A stretch of 64,000 bases of DNA from Natrinema longum (GTDB taxonomy: Archaea; Halobacteriota; Halobacteria; Halobacteriales; Natrialbaceae). Shown here piece by piece: positions 1 through 8,971 of this stretch. The translations under genes and the position numbers were made by a program. The DNA is taken from positions 248,001 to 312,000 of the forward strand of contig NZ_CP071463.1 of assembly GCF_017352095.1 (NCBI RefSeq). The letters are read 5' to 3'. The notes under the pieces were generated by a model. The model did no database searches. It saw nothing but the letters and a program-made list of their open reading frames with translations, and was not told the origin of the DNA. Position 1 is the first letter of the stretch. Each line of letters starts with the position of its first letter.

Positions 1-2
1 AC

Positions 3-773
3 CCCGGCTTCGTCTCCTACGACGCCTTGACCCACATCGCGGACGGCACGCCGAAGCCGGTCGGCCTGCGCGACGATCTGACGCTCGACCCCGCGACGGT
101 CGAGGACGCGATCACCGACGAGACGGCGGCGTTCGTCGTCAACAGCCCGGCGAACCCGACGGGGGCCGTCCAGAGCGAGGCCGACATGCGCGAGTTCGCC
201 CGCATCGCCGACGAACACGACGTGCTCTGCATCTCCGACGAAGTCTACGAGCACATCGTCTTCGAGGGCGAGCACCACTCGCCGCTGAAATTCGCGGAGA
301 CCGACAACGTCGTCGTCGTCAGCGCCTGCTCGAAGACCTACTCGATGACTGGCTGGCGTCTCGGCTGGGTCGTCGCCTCGAACCGCCGCATCGAGCGCAT
401 GCTGCGGGTCCACCAGTACAGCCAGGCCTGTGCCTCCGCGCCCGCACAGTTCGCCGCCGAGGCCGCCCTGACCGGTCCACAGGAACCGGTCCAAGAGATG
501 GTCGAAACGTTCGAGGAACGGCGCGACCTCGTCCTCGACGGCCTCACCGACGCCGGCCTCGAGGTACCCACCCCCGAAGGAGCCTTCTACGCGATGCCGA
601 AGGTGCCCGAGGGCTGGTGTGAGGAAGTACTCGAGCGCGGCGTCGTCGTCGTCCCCGGCGACGCCTTCGGGGCGAACGGCGAGGGATACGCGCGACTGTC
701 CTACGCGACGGGAACCGAGGAACTGAAAGAAGCGCTCGAGATCATCGACGACGCGACTCGAGCCGTTCGATAG
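3..773 (+). CDS. PLP-dependent class I aminotransferase, 5' end outside window
   Basis: Fold-type I aminotransferase of the aspartate/aromatic group, moving amino groups between amino acids and 2-oxo acids with pyridoxal phosphate. The reading frame is open to the left edge (PGFVSYDAL precedes the first possible start), so the N-terminal third is missing. Visible motifs are the substrate-side NSPANPTGA, the PLP-binding ISDEVYEH, and SKTYSMTGWRLGW, whose Lys should form the Schiff base and whose final Arg belongs to the PLP-phosphate site. The C-terminal small domain is complete, ending in ATRAVR. It is convergent with the FAD oxidase. Substrate cannot be assigned from this fragment. Confidence 0.93.
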   Translation, partial: PGFVSYDALTHIADGTPKPVGLRDDLTLDPATVEDAITDETAAFVVNSPANPTGAVQSEADMREFARIADEHDVLCISDEVYEHIVFEGEHHSPLKFAETDNVVVVSACSKTYSMTGWRLGWVVASNRRIERMLRVHQYSQACASAPAQFAAEAALTGPQEPVQEMVETFEERRDLVLDGLTDAGLEVPTPEGAFYAMPKVPEGWCEEVLERGVVVVPGDAFGANGEGYARLSYATGTEELKEALEIIDDATRAVR

Positions 774-908
774 CGGCTGGACGGCGGATCGCTTCCGACG
801 CCTGTCCAATCGGGAGCGGGCGGCAGCGTCGCCGGGAGTGCCCTCGACGAGCAGAAGCCCCTTTTCTCGAGTGTTCCTGTCATCCGAACCGTGGTGGACG
901 GGACGTTC

Positions 909-2294
909 TCAGCCCGCCGGTTCGATGTTCTGGTTCACGGCGAAGAAGTTGTCCGGATCGTATTTCGCTTTCACTTCCTGCAACCGCTCGTAGTTGTCGC
1001 CGTAGGTGGCCCGGATTCGATCGTCTCCCTCCTCCATCATGAAGTTGACGTACGAGCCACCGGCCGTGTGCGGGTGAACTGCCTCCCAGTAGTCGCGGAC
1101 CCACTCCGTGATCGATTCAGTGGCTGTCGGGTCCGGGTCGACACCCACGATGACCATCGACCAGGTGGCGTCGCGCATACTCCAGGCCGTCTCGTCTTCG
1201 GCGACGTTGTGAACGGCCCCGTCGATGGGATAGAGGTGCATCGACGACTTCGTGGTCGGTACCTCGCTAAACCGCCGGTGTTCGGCGATGGCGTCGTCGG
1301 TCAGTTCGTGCACGAAGTCCCCCTTCCAGTAGTGGTGGTCACCCGGCGGGTACAGATCGTCGAACATGGTCTGGAGCGCCGGATAGGGCATCGGCCCGAT
1401 GTGCTCGAAGAGCGGTTCGGCGACCTCACGGGCCGGTTGGATCACGTCTTCCACCGCATCCGCTGGCCCGAGATAACACCACATGACTCCACAGACGCTC
1501 TCGCCGTGGAGTTCCGACGGGAAGGGATCACCCGGTACCTCGGCAGTCATATAGAAAGCGTAGACGTCTTCCGGTGCCTCCGGCAGCCACTCCCGATACC
1601 AGCGCATCGTGGACTCGAGTTCCTCGATCGGCCAGAATAGCGGTCCGGCGATAACCGTCTCGACTGGATGCAACTGGAACTCGAAGGAAGTGACCACGCC
1701 GAAGTTGCCGCCCCCGCCGCGCAGCGCCCAGAAGAGGTCCTCGTTTTCGTCCGCGCTCGCATGGACCAGTCGGCCGTCTGCCAGCACGACGTCCGCACTC
1801 ACCAGATTGTCGATCGTCAGGCCGTACGTGCGGCTCAAATAGCCGTGCCCACCGCCGAGGGTCAGGCCGCCGACGCCGGTCGTAGAGATGACTCCACTGA
1901 CCGTTGCCAGTCCAAACGCGTGGGTCGCATGATCCACGTCCCCCCAGGTACAGCCGGGTTCGACGTGGACAGTCTTCGCCGCCGGATCAACGCGGATGCC
2001 GGTCATCTCCGACAGGTCGATGACCAGTCCATCGTCGACGGTTCCCAATCCAGGGGTACTGTGACCACCGCCGCGGATCGCCGTTTCGAGGTCGTGTTCG
2101 CGGCCGAACTGGACGGCCGACAGAACGTCCGCGACGTTGGCACACCGGGCGATCAGCCGCGGGTGCGTGTCGATCATCGCGTTGTAGATCGCACGCGCGT
2201 CGTCGAACGCCGGGTCATCGGGCTGGACCAACTCCCCTCGGAGCGTTCCCGCTAACTGTTCGATCTCCGTCTCGTCCGTTGGTGTCGTTGCCAT
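909..2294 (-). CDS. FAD-binding oxidoreductase, berberine-bridge/BBE family
   Basis: A 461-residue flavoprotein of the FAD_binding_4 plus BBE type, likely oxidising a sugar, alcohol or secondary metabolite with O2. The N-terminal PCMH domain shows IRGGGHSTPGLGTVDDGLVIDLS, which holds the His used for 8-alpha-histidyl FAD attachment, followed by VEPGCTWGDVDHAT; the Cys here fits the 6-S-cysteinyl position of bicovalent members. GGGHGYLSRTYGL follows. The C-terminus has the BBE signature YVNFMMEEG...YGDNYERLQEVKAKYDPDNFFAVNQNI. A GGAGG stretch 7 nt before the ATG supports this start. Three TAGCTA-type palindromes lie upstream. No export signal is visible. Confidence 0.9.
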   Translation of the reverse strand: MATTPTDETEIEQLAGTLRGELVQPDDPAFDDARAIYNAMIDTHPRLIARCANVADVLSAVQFGREHDLETAIRGGGHSTPGLGTVDDGLVIDLSEMTGIRVDPAAKTVHVEPGCTWGDVDHATHAFGLATVSGVISTTGVGGLTLGGGHGYLSRTYGLTIDNLVSADVVLADGRLVHASADENEDLFWALRGGGGNFGVVTSFEFQLHPVETVIAGPLFWPIEELESTMRWYREWLPEAPEDVYAFYMTAEVPGDPFPSELHGESVCGVMWCYLGPADAVEDVIQPAREVAEPLFEHIGPMPYPALQTMFDDLYPPGDHHYWKGDFVHELTDDAIAEHRRFSEVPTTKSSMHLYPIDGAVHNVAEDETAWSMRDATWSMVIVGVDPDPTATESITEWVRDYWEAVHPHTAGGSYVNFMMEEGDDRIRATYGDNYERLQEVKAKYDPDNFFAVNQNIEPAG

Positions 2295-2368
2295 GGTTTT
2301 TCCTCCCGTCCTCCAGGTGGAGAGCGGTTCGTGCCCCCAGATGCGTGTGTGGCGTTACCAAGGGTCGG

Positions 2369-2427
2369 GGTAGCTACCGCCCGGTGACTAAGATAGCTAT
2401 CGGATGACATTCCCGCAGCTAGTAGCT
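2369..2427. promoter_or_regulatory. Three regularly spaced TAGCTA-type palindromes
   Basis: GGTAGCTACC (2369-2378), GATAGCTATC (2392-2401) and AGCTAGTAGCT (2417-2427) are each perfect inverted repeats, with centres about 23-25 bp apart. They lie 75-130 bp upstream of the FAD oxidase start. The even spacing suggests an operator array for an unidentified regulator; this is inference. Confidence 0.45.
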
Positions 2428-2550
2428 CGTGTGAACACGCTGCAACCTGGTCAGCTCCTGCAACCGAGAACCGAGAGCGGGTCTCCGTCGTCCCGGAGTA
2501 ACTGGGTGAGTATCACACCGCCGCTTCCCTCCGCCGACACGCCGCCCTCG

Positions 2551-4077
2551 CTACCGCTCCACGATCGTCCCGCCGGCCAGTCCCTCCCATTCCACGCGAT
2601 AGCCCAGCCGCGAGAGGATCGCACTCGAGTCGGTTATCCCGTACTCCTCGAGGATCGCGTTGGCCGCCGCGAGATCGGTTCCGGGATCGATCTCGTCGGC
2701 GAGCGTCTCGAGGACGGCGGGTCGAATCAGGGTCCGACCGACTCGGTCGTGCTCGGGAAACGAGACGTCCGCAAGCGCGTCCGTACTCACGTCGTGGCGG
2801 GCAGCCAACGTCTCAAGGCCGACCACGTCCGCGTCGGGGCGGAGCTCGGCGGGGAGTGCGGCGGCGCTCTCGGCCACGAGTTGGCGCTCGTACTCCCGGA
2901 GGACGTCGGCAACGTCTTTGACTCGCACCGTTCCCGAGTAGGGGATCGCGCGGTGGTCGCGGGCGGCGATCTCCTCGCCGACGCCCAGCGACTCGTCGAC
3001 GGCGACCAGCATGTCCACGTCCTCGAGGCTCGCGAGCTGTGAGAGCTTCTTCGCGACGTACTCGGGCGTCCAAAAGCCCATGATCTCGAAGTAGAGGCGG
3101 AAGTCACCGTACTCGTATTCGAAGGCGAAGTCAGGGATCATCACCCGCGTTCCCGTCGCGAGCGGTTCCGGTTCGCGGACGAGCGTCCAGTCGAGATCGA
3201 GGTTCGAAAACCGGGCGGCGAACGCCGCCTCGACGCCGCTGTCGAACGACACCTCCGCGACCGGCTCCGCGTCGGGGACGCGAACGGGGTCCTCGTCGGA
3301 GAGTTCGAGCGTCCGTTCCGTCCCGCGGTCGTCGATCGTCGCCCCGAGTTGCCACCGGTCGGCGTTCGCGACCGTCCGCAGGAGGCGGGCGAATCGGGTG
3401 CCGTACCGCCGAGTGGCACGAAAGAGGTGTGTCGGTCCCGTGACGACGACTTCCCGTTCCGACAGGTCGCCGTCACCCGCGGCCCCCTCGTCTCGGCGGA
3501 TCTCGTACATCAATCGCAGGCGCTTGATCGCCGAAATCAGCGCCTTCGGGTCGCTCGAGCGGACGCGAACCTCGGTCGCATCGAACAGCGCCGTCTGTGC
3601 GAGCGAGAGGTTGTACTGGGCGATCAGCCCGTCGGGATCCCACCGAGGCTCGACCGCGGACAGGACCTGTCGATCCTCGAGATCCGCATAGAGTGCCGCC
3701 TCGAGGTCGTCGGCCGAGACGTCGAGCGATTCGCCCGCCCGGATGAGCGCCATCGCGCGCTCGTCCTCGGTGACGACGCCGACGGCTTCGGCGGCTTCGA
3801 AGGCGGCCCTGCGGGCCCGTTCGGGGTCGACGGCCGCGTTCGTCTCGAAGACCGCCTCGCGCTCGAGCAGCGCCGCCAGCCCGCGCACGAGTTTGAAATC
3901 GTCGGCGTCGCGCTCGAGTGCGGTCAGTGCGTCCTCGAGAGCCCCGCGCGATTCGCCGACGTGACCCTGATAGGTGCCGATGACCCGGGCGGCGAGTGGC
4001 CGGTGGCTCCGGACCGCGAACTGCGGGTGGTAGCCGCCGCCGGCCCGCGAGACGCGAAGCAGGTCCTTCGTCAGCAT
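2551..4077 (-). CDS. bax1: Bax1-like nuclease (DUF790), partner of archaeal XPB
   Basis: A 508-residue DUF790 protein starting MLTKDLLRVSRAGGGYHPQF, the typical start for this family. Family knowledge: Bax1 is a structure-specific endonuclease that binds XPB helicase and cuts DNA bubbles or forks, a proposed archaeal nucleotide-excision-repair unit. The nuclease-like core is visible at PDFAFEYEYGDFRLYFEIMG followed by WTPEYVAKK, a PD-(D/E)xK arrangement with D, E and K in order. It lies 97 bp downstream of the XPB gene on the same strand, so co-expression is likely. Length is normal for haloarchaeal members. Confidence 0.88.
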   Translation of the reverse strand: MLTKDLLRVSRAGGGYHPQFAVRSHRPLAARVIGTYQGHVGESRGALEDALTALERDADDFKLVRGLAALLEREAVFETNAAVDPERARRAAFEAAEAVGVVTEDERAMALIRAGESLDVSADDLEAALYADLEDRQVLSAVEPRWDPDGLIAQYNLSLAQTALFDATEVRVRSSDPKALISAIKRLRLMYEIRRDEGAAGDGDLSEREVVVTGPTHLFRATRRYGTRFARLLRTVANADRWQLGATIDDRGTERTLELSDEDPVRVPDAEPVAEVSFDSGVEAAFAARFSNLDLDWTLVREPEPLATGTRVMIPDFAFEYEYGDFRLYFEIMGFWTPEYVAKKLSQLASLEDVDMLVAVDESLGVGEEIAARDHRAIPYSGTVRVKDVADVLREYERQLVAESAAALPAELRPDADVVGLETLAARHDVSTDALADVSFPEHDRVGRTLIRPAVLETLADEIDPGTDLAAANAILEEYGITDSSAILSRLGYRVEWEGLAGGTIVER

Positions 4078-4174
4078 CGCGTTCGACTCGGTGTGGCGTC
4101 GGCAAAAGTCGTCCGGACGACCGGCCCCTCACGCCCGTCGGCTCGCCGTCGGAGCGCCCCGGACCGAGCCCGCA

Positions 4175-5605
4175 CTATCGTCTCCGGCTGGCGACGCGCT
4201 CCTCACCGGTATCTTCGCTCACGACTTCGTAGAGCAGCGCCCGCTCCCCGTCGGCCGTCGGCCGCAAGATCCGCCCGAGTCGCTGGGTGAACTCGCGTTC
4301 GCTCCCGCTTCCCGATAGCACGACCGCGACGTTGGCGTCGGGCACGTCGACGCCCTCGTCGAGGACGTTCGAGGTCGCGATTCGGGTGTAGGTCCCCTCG
4401 CGGAACCGCTCGAGGATCTCCCGTCGCTCCGTGGTACCGGTCTGGTGTGTGATCGTCGGAATCAGGAACCGCTCGCTGACCTCGTAGGCGAGGTCGTTGT
4501 GGGCCGTGAAAACGATCGTCCGCTCGTCGCGGTGATCGGCGAGGATTTCGGCGAGGGCCTCGAGCTTGGCCTCGCTGCCGAGCATGATCTCGCGTGCGCG
4601 CTGGCGTGCGAGCAACGCCTCGCGCGCTTCGGGGTCGTTGCCGGACCGCTTGACGAGTTCCTGGTAATCCGAGCCACTGCGCATCTCGATACCCGACGTC
4701 GCCAGGTAGTCCGTGAAGAGCCCCTGATTTCGCTCGTATGCCTCGCGCTCCTCGGGGGTGAGCGAGACCTCGAGTCGCTTGAGGTCGTAGTTGGCGAGGT
4801 GGTCGCCCGCGAGTTCGTCCACGTCGACGCGGTGGACGAGTGGGCCGACGACGGCTTCGATCACCTCGTGTGCGCCGTCGGGACGCTCGAATGTGGCGGT
4901 CAGCCCCAGTCGGGCGGGTGCGGCGAGCAGTCGAGCGATCTCGCGGTACCCCTCGCCGCCGAGGTGGTGGACCTCGTCGAAGACGACGAACCCGAACCGA
5001 TCGCCGACCGAATCGGCCTTCAGATACGCCGAATCGTACGTCGAGACGGTGATCGGCTCGAGGCGCTGTTCGCCGCCGCCAAAGCGGCCGATCGGCGGGC
5101 CGAACTCCCGCTCGAGTTCGCGTTCCCACTGCTCGAGCAGGTCGATCGTCGGGACGACGACGAGCGTCGGCACCGAGAGTCGGTCGATCGCTTCCAGCGC
5201 GATGACGGTCTTGCCGCTGCCGGTCGGGAGTTCGAGGACGCCGGCAGGTGCGCGAGCGATCGGCTCGCGATCGGGGAGGTCGGCCCACCGGTCGGTTTCG
5301 AGCCACGCCTCGAGCGCAGTCGTCTGGTACTCGCGGAGTTCGTACGCCGAATGGAGGCCGGAGACGGTCGCCAGATCGAGGACGCGATCGTCGACGGCGA
5401 CGTCCCGTTTCGTCAGGGCAGCCCACAGGTCGGCGTAGCTCGCGGCGGGGACACGCCAGTCGCCGGTCCGTGGATCCGCCTCGAGGTCGGATACCGACTC
5501 GCGGAGCGACGAGGGAGACACGATCGAGTCCTCGAGGCCGTCGATCCGGACCGTACCGTCCGTATAGCGGAGTTCGATCGCCGCGGAGTCACTGGTCCGC
5601 GTCAC
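4175..5605 (-). CDS. xpb: XPB-type DNA helicase (SF2)
   Basis: A 476-residue archaeal XPB/ERCC3-type superfamily 2 translocase, predicted to open DNA for excision repair with Bax1. It has an N-terminal damage-recognition-like region (about 1-90), motif I ELPTGSGKT (125-133), the DEAH-box equivalent DEVHH (210-214), a RecA2 domain with TIVFTAHND, VLDEGVDVPDANV, and motif VI QRLGRILRP near the C-terminus. The ATG gives MTRTSDSAAIELRY. Bax1 follows on the same strand, the arrangement known from other archaea. No frameshift or missing motif is seen. Confidence 0.93.
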   Translation of the reverse strand: MTRTSDSAAIELRYTDGTVRIDGLEDSIVSPSSLRESVSDLEADPRTGDWRVPAASYADLWAALTKRDVAVDDRVLDLATVSGLHSAYELREYQTTALEAWLETDRWADLPDREPIARAPAGVLELPTGSGKTVIALEAIDRLSVPTLVVVPTIDLLEQWERELEREFGPPIGRFGGGEQRLEPITVSTYDSAYLKADSVGDRFGFVVFDEVHHLGGEGYREIARLLAAPARLGLTATFERPDGAHEVIEAVVGPLVHRVDVDELAGDHLANYDLKRLEVSLTPEEREAYERNQGLFTDYLATSGIEMRSGSDYQELVKRSGNDPEAREALLARQRAREIMLGSEAKLEALAEILADHRDERTIVFTAHNDLAYEVSERFLIPTITHQTGTTERREILERFREGTYTRIATSNVLDEGVDVPDANVAVVLSGSGSEREFTQRLGRILRPTADGERALLYEVVSEDTGEERVASRRR

Positions 5606-5712
5606 GGGTCACAGTCGGGACAGGTGCCACATATACTGTCGGTTCCGGTTCGGTGGGTCGACTCGCCGCGCCGGGGTGTGGAACGCACGGCGTCAGATGG
5701 ACAGGGGCCGTC

Positions 5713-6087
5713 TCAGGCGATCGAGCTGTCCTTGTCCGATGCGGCTGCCAGATGCTGTTTTCCCCACGTTTGCATCGCGTCGATAACCGGTTCGAGCGAT
5801 TCGCCGAGTTCGGTCAACGAGTACTCGACGCGAACGGGTTTTTCGTTGACGATCTCCCGATCGACTAACTGCTTCTCCTCGAGGTCGTCCAGGACGTCCG
5901 AGAGGACCTTGCTCGAGATGCCGCCGATTTCCTCCTGGAGGGCGTTGAATCCCAGCGGCCCGTTGTCGAGCAGCCGGTGGACGACGACGGTGTGCCACTT
6001 CTTCCCGATTAGCGTGGCGGTCGACGTGATCGAACACCAGTCCTCGCCCGCACACCAGACTTCCAGCTGTTGAGTCGACTCTCCCAT
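5713..6087 (-). CDS. HxlR-family winged-helix regulator
   Basis: A 124-residue HxlR/MarR-like regulator. The core reads IGKKWHTVVVHRLLDNGPLGFNAL, then a recognition region ending SSKVLSDVLDDLEEKQLVDRE and the wing VRVEYSLTELGESLEPVI. Cys12 and Cys18 sit just before the DNA-binding domain; family knowledge includes redox- or electrophile-sensing HxlR proteins with such cysteines. A perfect dyad overlaps the predicted TATA element 26-32 nt upstream of the start, suggesting autoregulation with an essentially leaderless transcript. It is divergent from a thioredoxin-reductase-like gene carrying related dyads, the probable target. Confidence 0.88.
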   Translation of the reverse strand: MGESTQQLEVWCAGEDWCSITSTATLIGKKWHTVVVHRLLDNGPLGFNALQEEIGGISSKVLSDVLDDLEEKQLVDREIVNEKPVRVEYSLTELGESLEPVIDAMQTWGKQHLAAASDKDSSIA

Positions 6088-6116
6088 ATGGCGGCGTTGG
6101 CGGTGGACGGCCTTAT

Positions 6117-6133
6117 AGTTACCTACTGTAACT
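6117..6133. promoter_or_regulatory. Putative HxlR operator overlapping its own TATA box
   Basis: AGTTAC-ctact-GTAACT is a perfect 6-5-6 inverted repeat. On the minus strand it covers the TATA-like ACTATAA (about 26-32 nt before the HxlR ATG), so a bound dimer would block TBP/TFB. Confidence 0.6.
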
Positions 6134-6289
6134 CACTTACGTTATGTAGTTGGGTTTCCCGTCCCCTGACGGCGCGATCCGCCGCCTCGGTCGGCCGACG
6201 ATACCGTCGTTCGACGTGACGTTCACCCTCAGTAATCAAAAACGTTCGGCGATCCCGTCCGGCGATTTCGGACCACGACTTACCGATCC

Positions 6290-6349
6290 GTAACCGGGTC
6301 ACCGTCCTGTTAGCTGAACGTTATACGTGTGGGGTCGTAACCAGGTTAC
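6290..6349. promoter_or_regulatory. Tandem GTAAC-N3-GTTAC dyads and TATA box of the thioredoxin-reductase-like gene
   Basis: GTAAC-cag-GTTAC (6337-6349) is a perfect dyad lying between the TATA-like TTATACG (6321-6327) and the ATG at 6351, so it covers the expected transcription start. A second, one-mismatch copy GTAAC-cgg-GTCAC lies at 6290-6302, 47 bp upstream centre to centre. Both share GTAAC half-sites with the dyad in front of the divergent HxlR gene. Confidence 0.6.
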
Positions 6350-6350
6350 A

Positions 6351-7397
6351 ATGAGTGACTCCGAACGGAAGACTCGCGATGCGACCGGAACCGACCACCG
6401 CTACGAGGTCGTCGTCGTCGGCGGCGGCCCGGCGGGATTGACGACCGCGCTGTACGCGGCACGACTCGGCCACGAAACCGCGGTCTTCGACCGCGGCGGT
6501 GGACGGGCAGCGATGATGCAGGACACGCACAACGTCATCGGCACCCCCGAATCGGTGTCGGGCAACGAGTTCCTCTCGACCGCCGTCGAGCAGATCGAAT
6601 CCTACGGTGCGGACTACCGACGGGAGTTCGTCACGAACGTCGAGCGGACCGGGGAGTCGTTTACACTCGAGACGACCGACGGCTCGGCCGTCGCGGACAG
6701 GGTCGTCCTCGCGACCGGTTTCTCCGACGAGCGGCCCGACCCACCGTTGCCCCGAACCGGGCGCGGACTCCACTACTGTCTCCACTGTGACGCGTACATG
6801 TTCGTCGACGAGCCGGTGTACGTGATGGGCCACGGCGAGAGCGCGGCCCACGTCGCGATGATCATGCTCAACTTCACCGACGAGGTCGACCTGCTACTCC
6901 GGGGCGACGAACCGACCTGGAGCGACGAGACGGCACGGCTGCTCGAGGGCCACCCCGTCGACGTCGTCGACGAGGACGTGACCGGCGTCCGAAACGGCGA
7001 CGACGGCTGGCTCGAGGCCCTGGAGTTCGCCGATGGGACGATCCGCGAGTACACCGGCGGCTTCGCGATGTACGGAAGCGAGTACAACAACGGGCTCGCG
7101 GTCTCCCTCGGCGCGGAACTGACGGACGACGGCACGGTCGCCGTCGACGATCACGGCCGAACCTCGGTCGACGGGCTGTACGCCGTCGGCGATCTGACGC
7201 CGGGACACAATCAGGTCTCCGTCGCGATGGGCCAGGGCGCGAAGGCGGGAATCGCGATCCACAAGGAACTCCGCACGTTCCCGAAATCGCTCGCCGAACT
7301 CGAGGCCGAGGGTGCCGTCACCGCGAGCGACGTTCCAGCGATACCGGACGGGTTACGGAGCCAGGCCGCCGACCACTCGACGGCGGACGGAGACTGA
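6351..7397 (+). CDS. Thioredoxin-reductase-like NAD(P)/FAD oxidoreductase
   Basis: A 348-residue two-dinucleotide-binding flavoprotein. FAD motif VVVVGGGPAGLTTALYAARLG, a CLHCD motif matching the CxxC redox pair of low-molecular-weight thioredoxin reductases, a second nucleotide-binding region around YVMGHGESAAHVAM (a degenerate GxGxxA), and a C-terminal FAD motif GLYAVGDLTPGHNQVSVAMGQGAKAGIAIH. It probably passes electrons from NAD(P)H to a small thiol protein or acts as a stress-induced reductase. ATG 6351 is preferred over the upstream in-frame GTG 6327 because the TATA box and operator dyad occupy that interval. Likely controlled by the divergent HxlR protein. Confidence 0.88.
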   Translation: MSDSERKTRDATGTDHRYEVVVVGGGPAGLTTALYAARLGHETAVFDRGGGRAAMMQDTHNVIGTPESVSGNEFLSTAVEQIESYGADYRREFVTNVERTGESFTLETTDGSAVADRVVLATGFSDERPDPPLPRTGRGLHYCLHCDAYMFVDEPVYVMGHGESAAHVAMIMLNFTDEVDLLLRGDEPTWSDETARLLEGHPVDVVDEDVTGVRNGDDGWLEALEFADGTIREYTGGFAMYGSEYNNGLAVSLGAELTDDGTVAVDDHGRTSVDGLYAVGDLTPGHNQVSVAMGQGAKAGIAIHKELRTFPKSLAELEAEGAVTASDVPAIPDGLRSQAADHSTADGD

Positions 7398-7423
7398 TCG
7401 AAACGGATCGCGGGTCGTAGCAG

Positions 7424-8839
7424 CTACCCCATTTTCCCGGATAGCACCTTCGCGGCGACCAGCACCGGATCCCACGTGGTGTTGAACGGCGGCGCGTACG
7501 CGAGGTCGTAGTTTTCGACGTCGGCGACGGTGGCCCCCTCAGAGAGCGCCGCGACGACCGCGTGACTGCGGTGGACTGCACCCTCGCCGTACTCGCTGAC
7601 GAGGCTCGCACCGAGGACCCGTTCGGAGTCGCGGTCAGCGGTCAGCGTGATCGTGACGTCCCCGCCCTCGGGGTAGTAGCCCGCGCGGGATTTCGCGGTC
7701 ACGGTCTCGCTCACCGGATCGAACCCGGCTTCGCGGGCTTTCTCGGGGTCCAGGATCCCGGTGCGTGCCGCTTCGACGTCGAAGGCCTTGACGGCGGCCG
7801 TGCCGGCGATATCGCCACCCTCGGTCGGCGTCCCGGTAACAGTCTGGCCGATCGCACGTCCGTGTCGGTTGGCGGTCAGCGCGAGCGGCACGTACGCCGG
7901 CTCGCCCGTGACGACGTGGGTCGCCTCGGCACAGTCGCCCGCCGCGTAGACGTCCGGCGCGCTCGTCTCGCGGTAGGAATCGGTGGCGATCGCACCGGTG
8001 TCACCGAGTTCGATACCCGCGTCCTCGGCGAGCTTCGTTCGGGGACGAACGCCGGTTCCGAGCAACACCATCTCGACGTCGATCCGGTCGTCCGCGGTGA
8101 CGACGGCTTCGACGCGGTCTCCCCCTGCCAGCTCCAGGACGTCGGCATCGAGGTGGAGTGCGACGTCCTCGTCTCGAAGGTGGTCGGCGACGTACTCGCT
8201 GGTTTCGTCGCTGAACCCCTTCAGAACGCGGTCCCCGCGCTGAAAGAGATTTACTTCGAACCCGTTCGCTGCCAGCGCCTCGGCCATCTCGACGCCGATG
8301 TAGCCGCCGCCGACGACACCGACGGGGCCGGTACAGTCCTCGAGGTAGCGACAGGCCGGCCCTCGATCCGGTTGCTGGAACGATTCGCCGTCGCGAGCGC
8401 GCGCGACGTACTCGCGGAGTTCCTTCCCGTCGCTCATCGAACCGAGCGTGTACACTCCCTCGCGGTCCGTGCCGTCGATCGATGGCACCACCGACTCCGC
8501 TCCCGTCGCGATCAGCAGGTGGTCGTAGGGCTGGACGACTGTCCCGGCATCGCCCTCGGCGGTGACCGTCCGATCCGCGGTGTCGATGTCGACGACTTCG
8601 TGTCCCGTTCGGAGATCGATGTCGCGTTCCTCGCGAAACTCCTCGGGAGTCACCGAAACGAGTTCCTCGAGCGACTGGATTTCGCCTTTGACGTAGTAGG
8701 GCAACCCGCACGCGCCGTAGGAAACCCACTCCCCCTTTTCGAAGACGACGATGTCGCGGTCGGGATCGTCACGTTTCGCCTTGCTCGCTGCGGACATCCC
8801 CGCTGCGTCACCGCCGACGACGACGAATGGGTCGCTCAT
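7424..8839 (-). CDS. CoA-disulfide reductase / NADH oxidase family flavoprotein
   Basis: A 471-residue member of the single-cysteine pyridine nucleotide-disulfide reductases. The FAD motif is VVVGGDAAGMSAASKAKR; the redox Cys44 sits in SYGACGLPYYV, diagnostic of CoA-disulfide reductases and NADH oxidases/polysulfide reductases. The NAD(P)H motif is VGVVGGGYIGVEMAEALAANG, the second FAD motif DVYAAGDCAE, and the C-terminal dimerisation domain ends FNTTWDPVLVAAKVLSGKMG. It would reduce CoA or other low-molecular-weight disulfides, or O2, with NAD(P)H. Convergent with the preceding oxidoreductase, both being thiol/redox enzymes. Exact substrate is not decidable from sequence. Confidence 0.88.
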   Translation of the reverse strand: MSDPFVVVGGDAAGMSAASKAKRDDPDRDIVVFEKGEWVSYGACGLPYYVKGEIQSLEELVSVTPEEFREERDIDLRTGHEVVDIDTADRTVTAEGDAGTVVQPYDHLLIATGAESVVPSIDGTDREGVYTLGSMSDGKELREYVARARDGESFQQPDRGPACRYLEDCTGPVGVVGGGYIGVEMAEALAANGFEVNLFQRGDRVLKGFSDETSEYVADHLRDEDVALHLDADVLELAGGDRVEAVVTADDRIDVEMVLLGTGVRPRTKLAEDAGIELGDTGAIATDSYRETSAPDVYAAGDCAEATHVVTGEPAYVPLALTANRHGRAIGQTVTGTPTEGGDIAGTAAVKAFDVEAARTGILDPEKAREAGFDPVSETVTAKSRAGYYPEGGDVTITLTADRDSERVLGASLVSEYGEGAVHRSHAVVAALSEGATVADVENYDLAYAPPFNTTWDPVLVAAKVLSGKMG

Positions 8840-8971
8840 ACCACCACTGTGAACAGTGAGCTATATAAGAACTAACCGGGCGTGTACGGACGCCCCCGGA
8901 GCGCTCGTCGTCTGTAATTCGAACGCCACCGGCAAGCGCCCGTGGCATCCCGTCGGAAATCCGACTCGGCG

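Noticed and set aside
4445-6073. A 542-codon plus-strand frame
   Set aside because: Antisense to the XPB and HxlR genes, which have clear motifs; composition is not protein-like.
6327-6350. GTG start for the thioredoxin-reductase-like gene
   Set aside because: This interval contains the operator dyad and expected transcription start; ATG 6351 fits a leaderless transcript.
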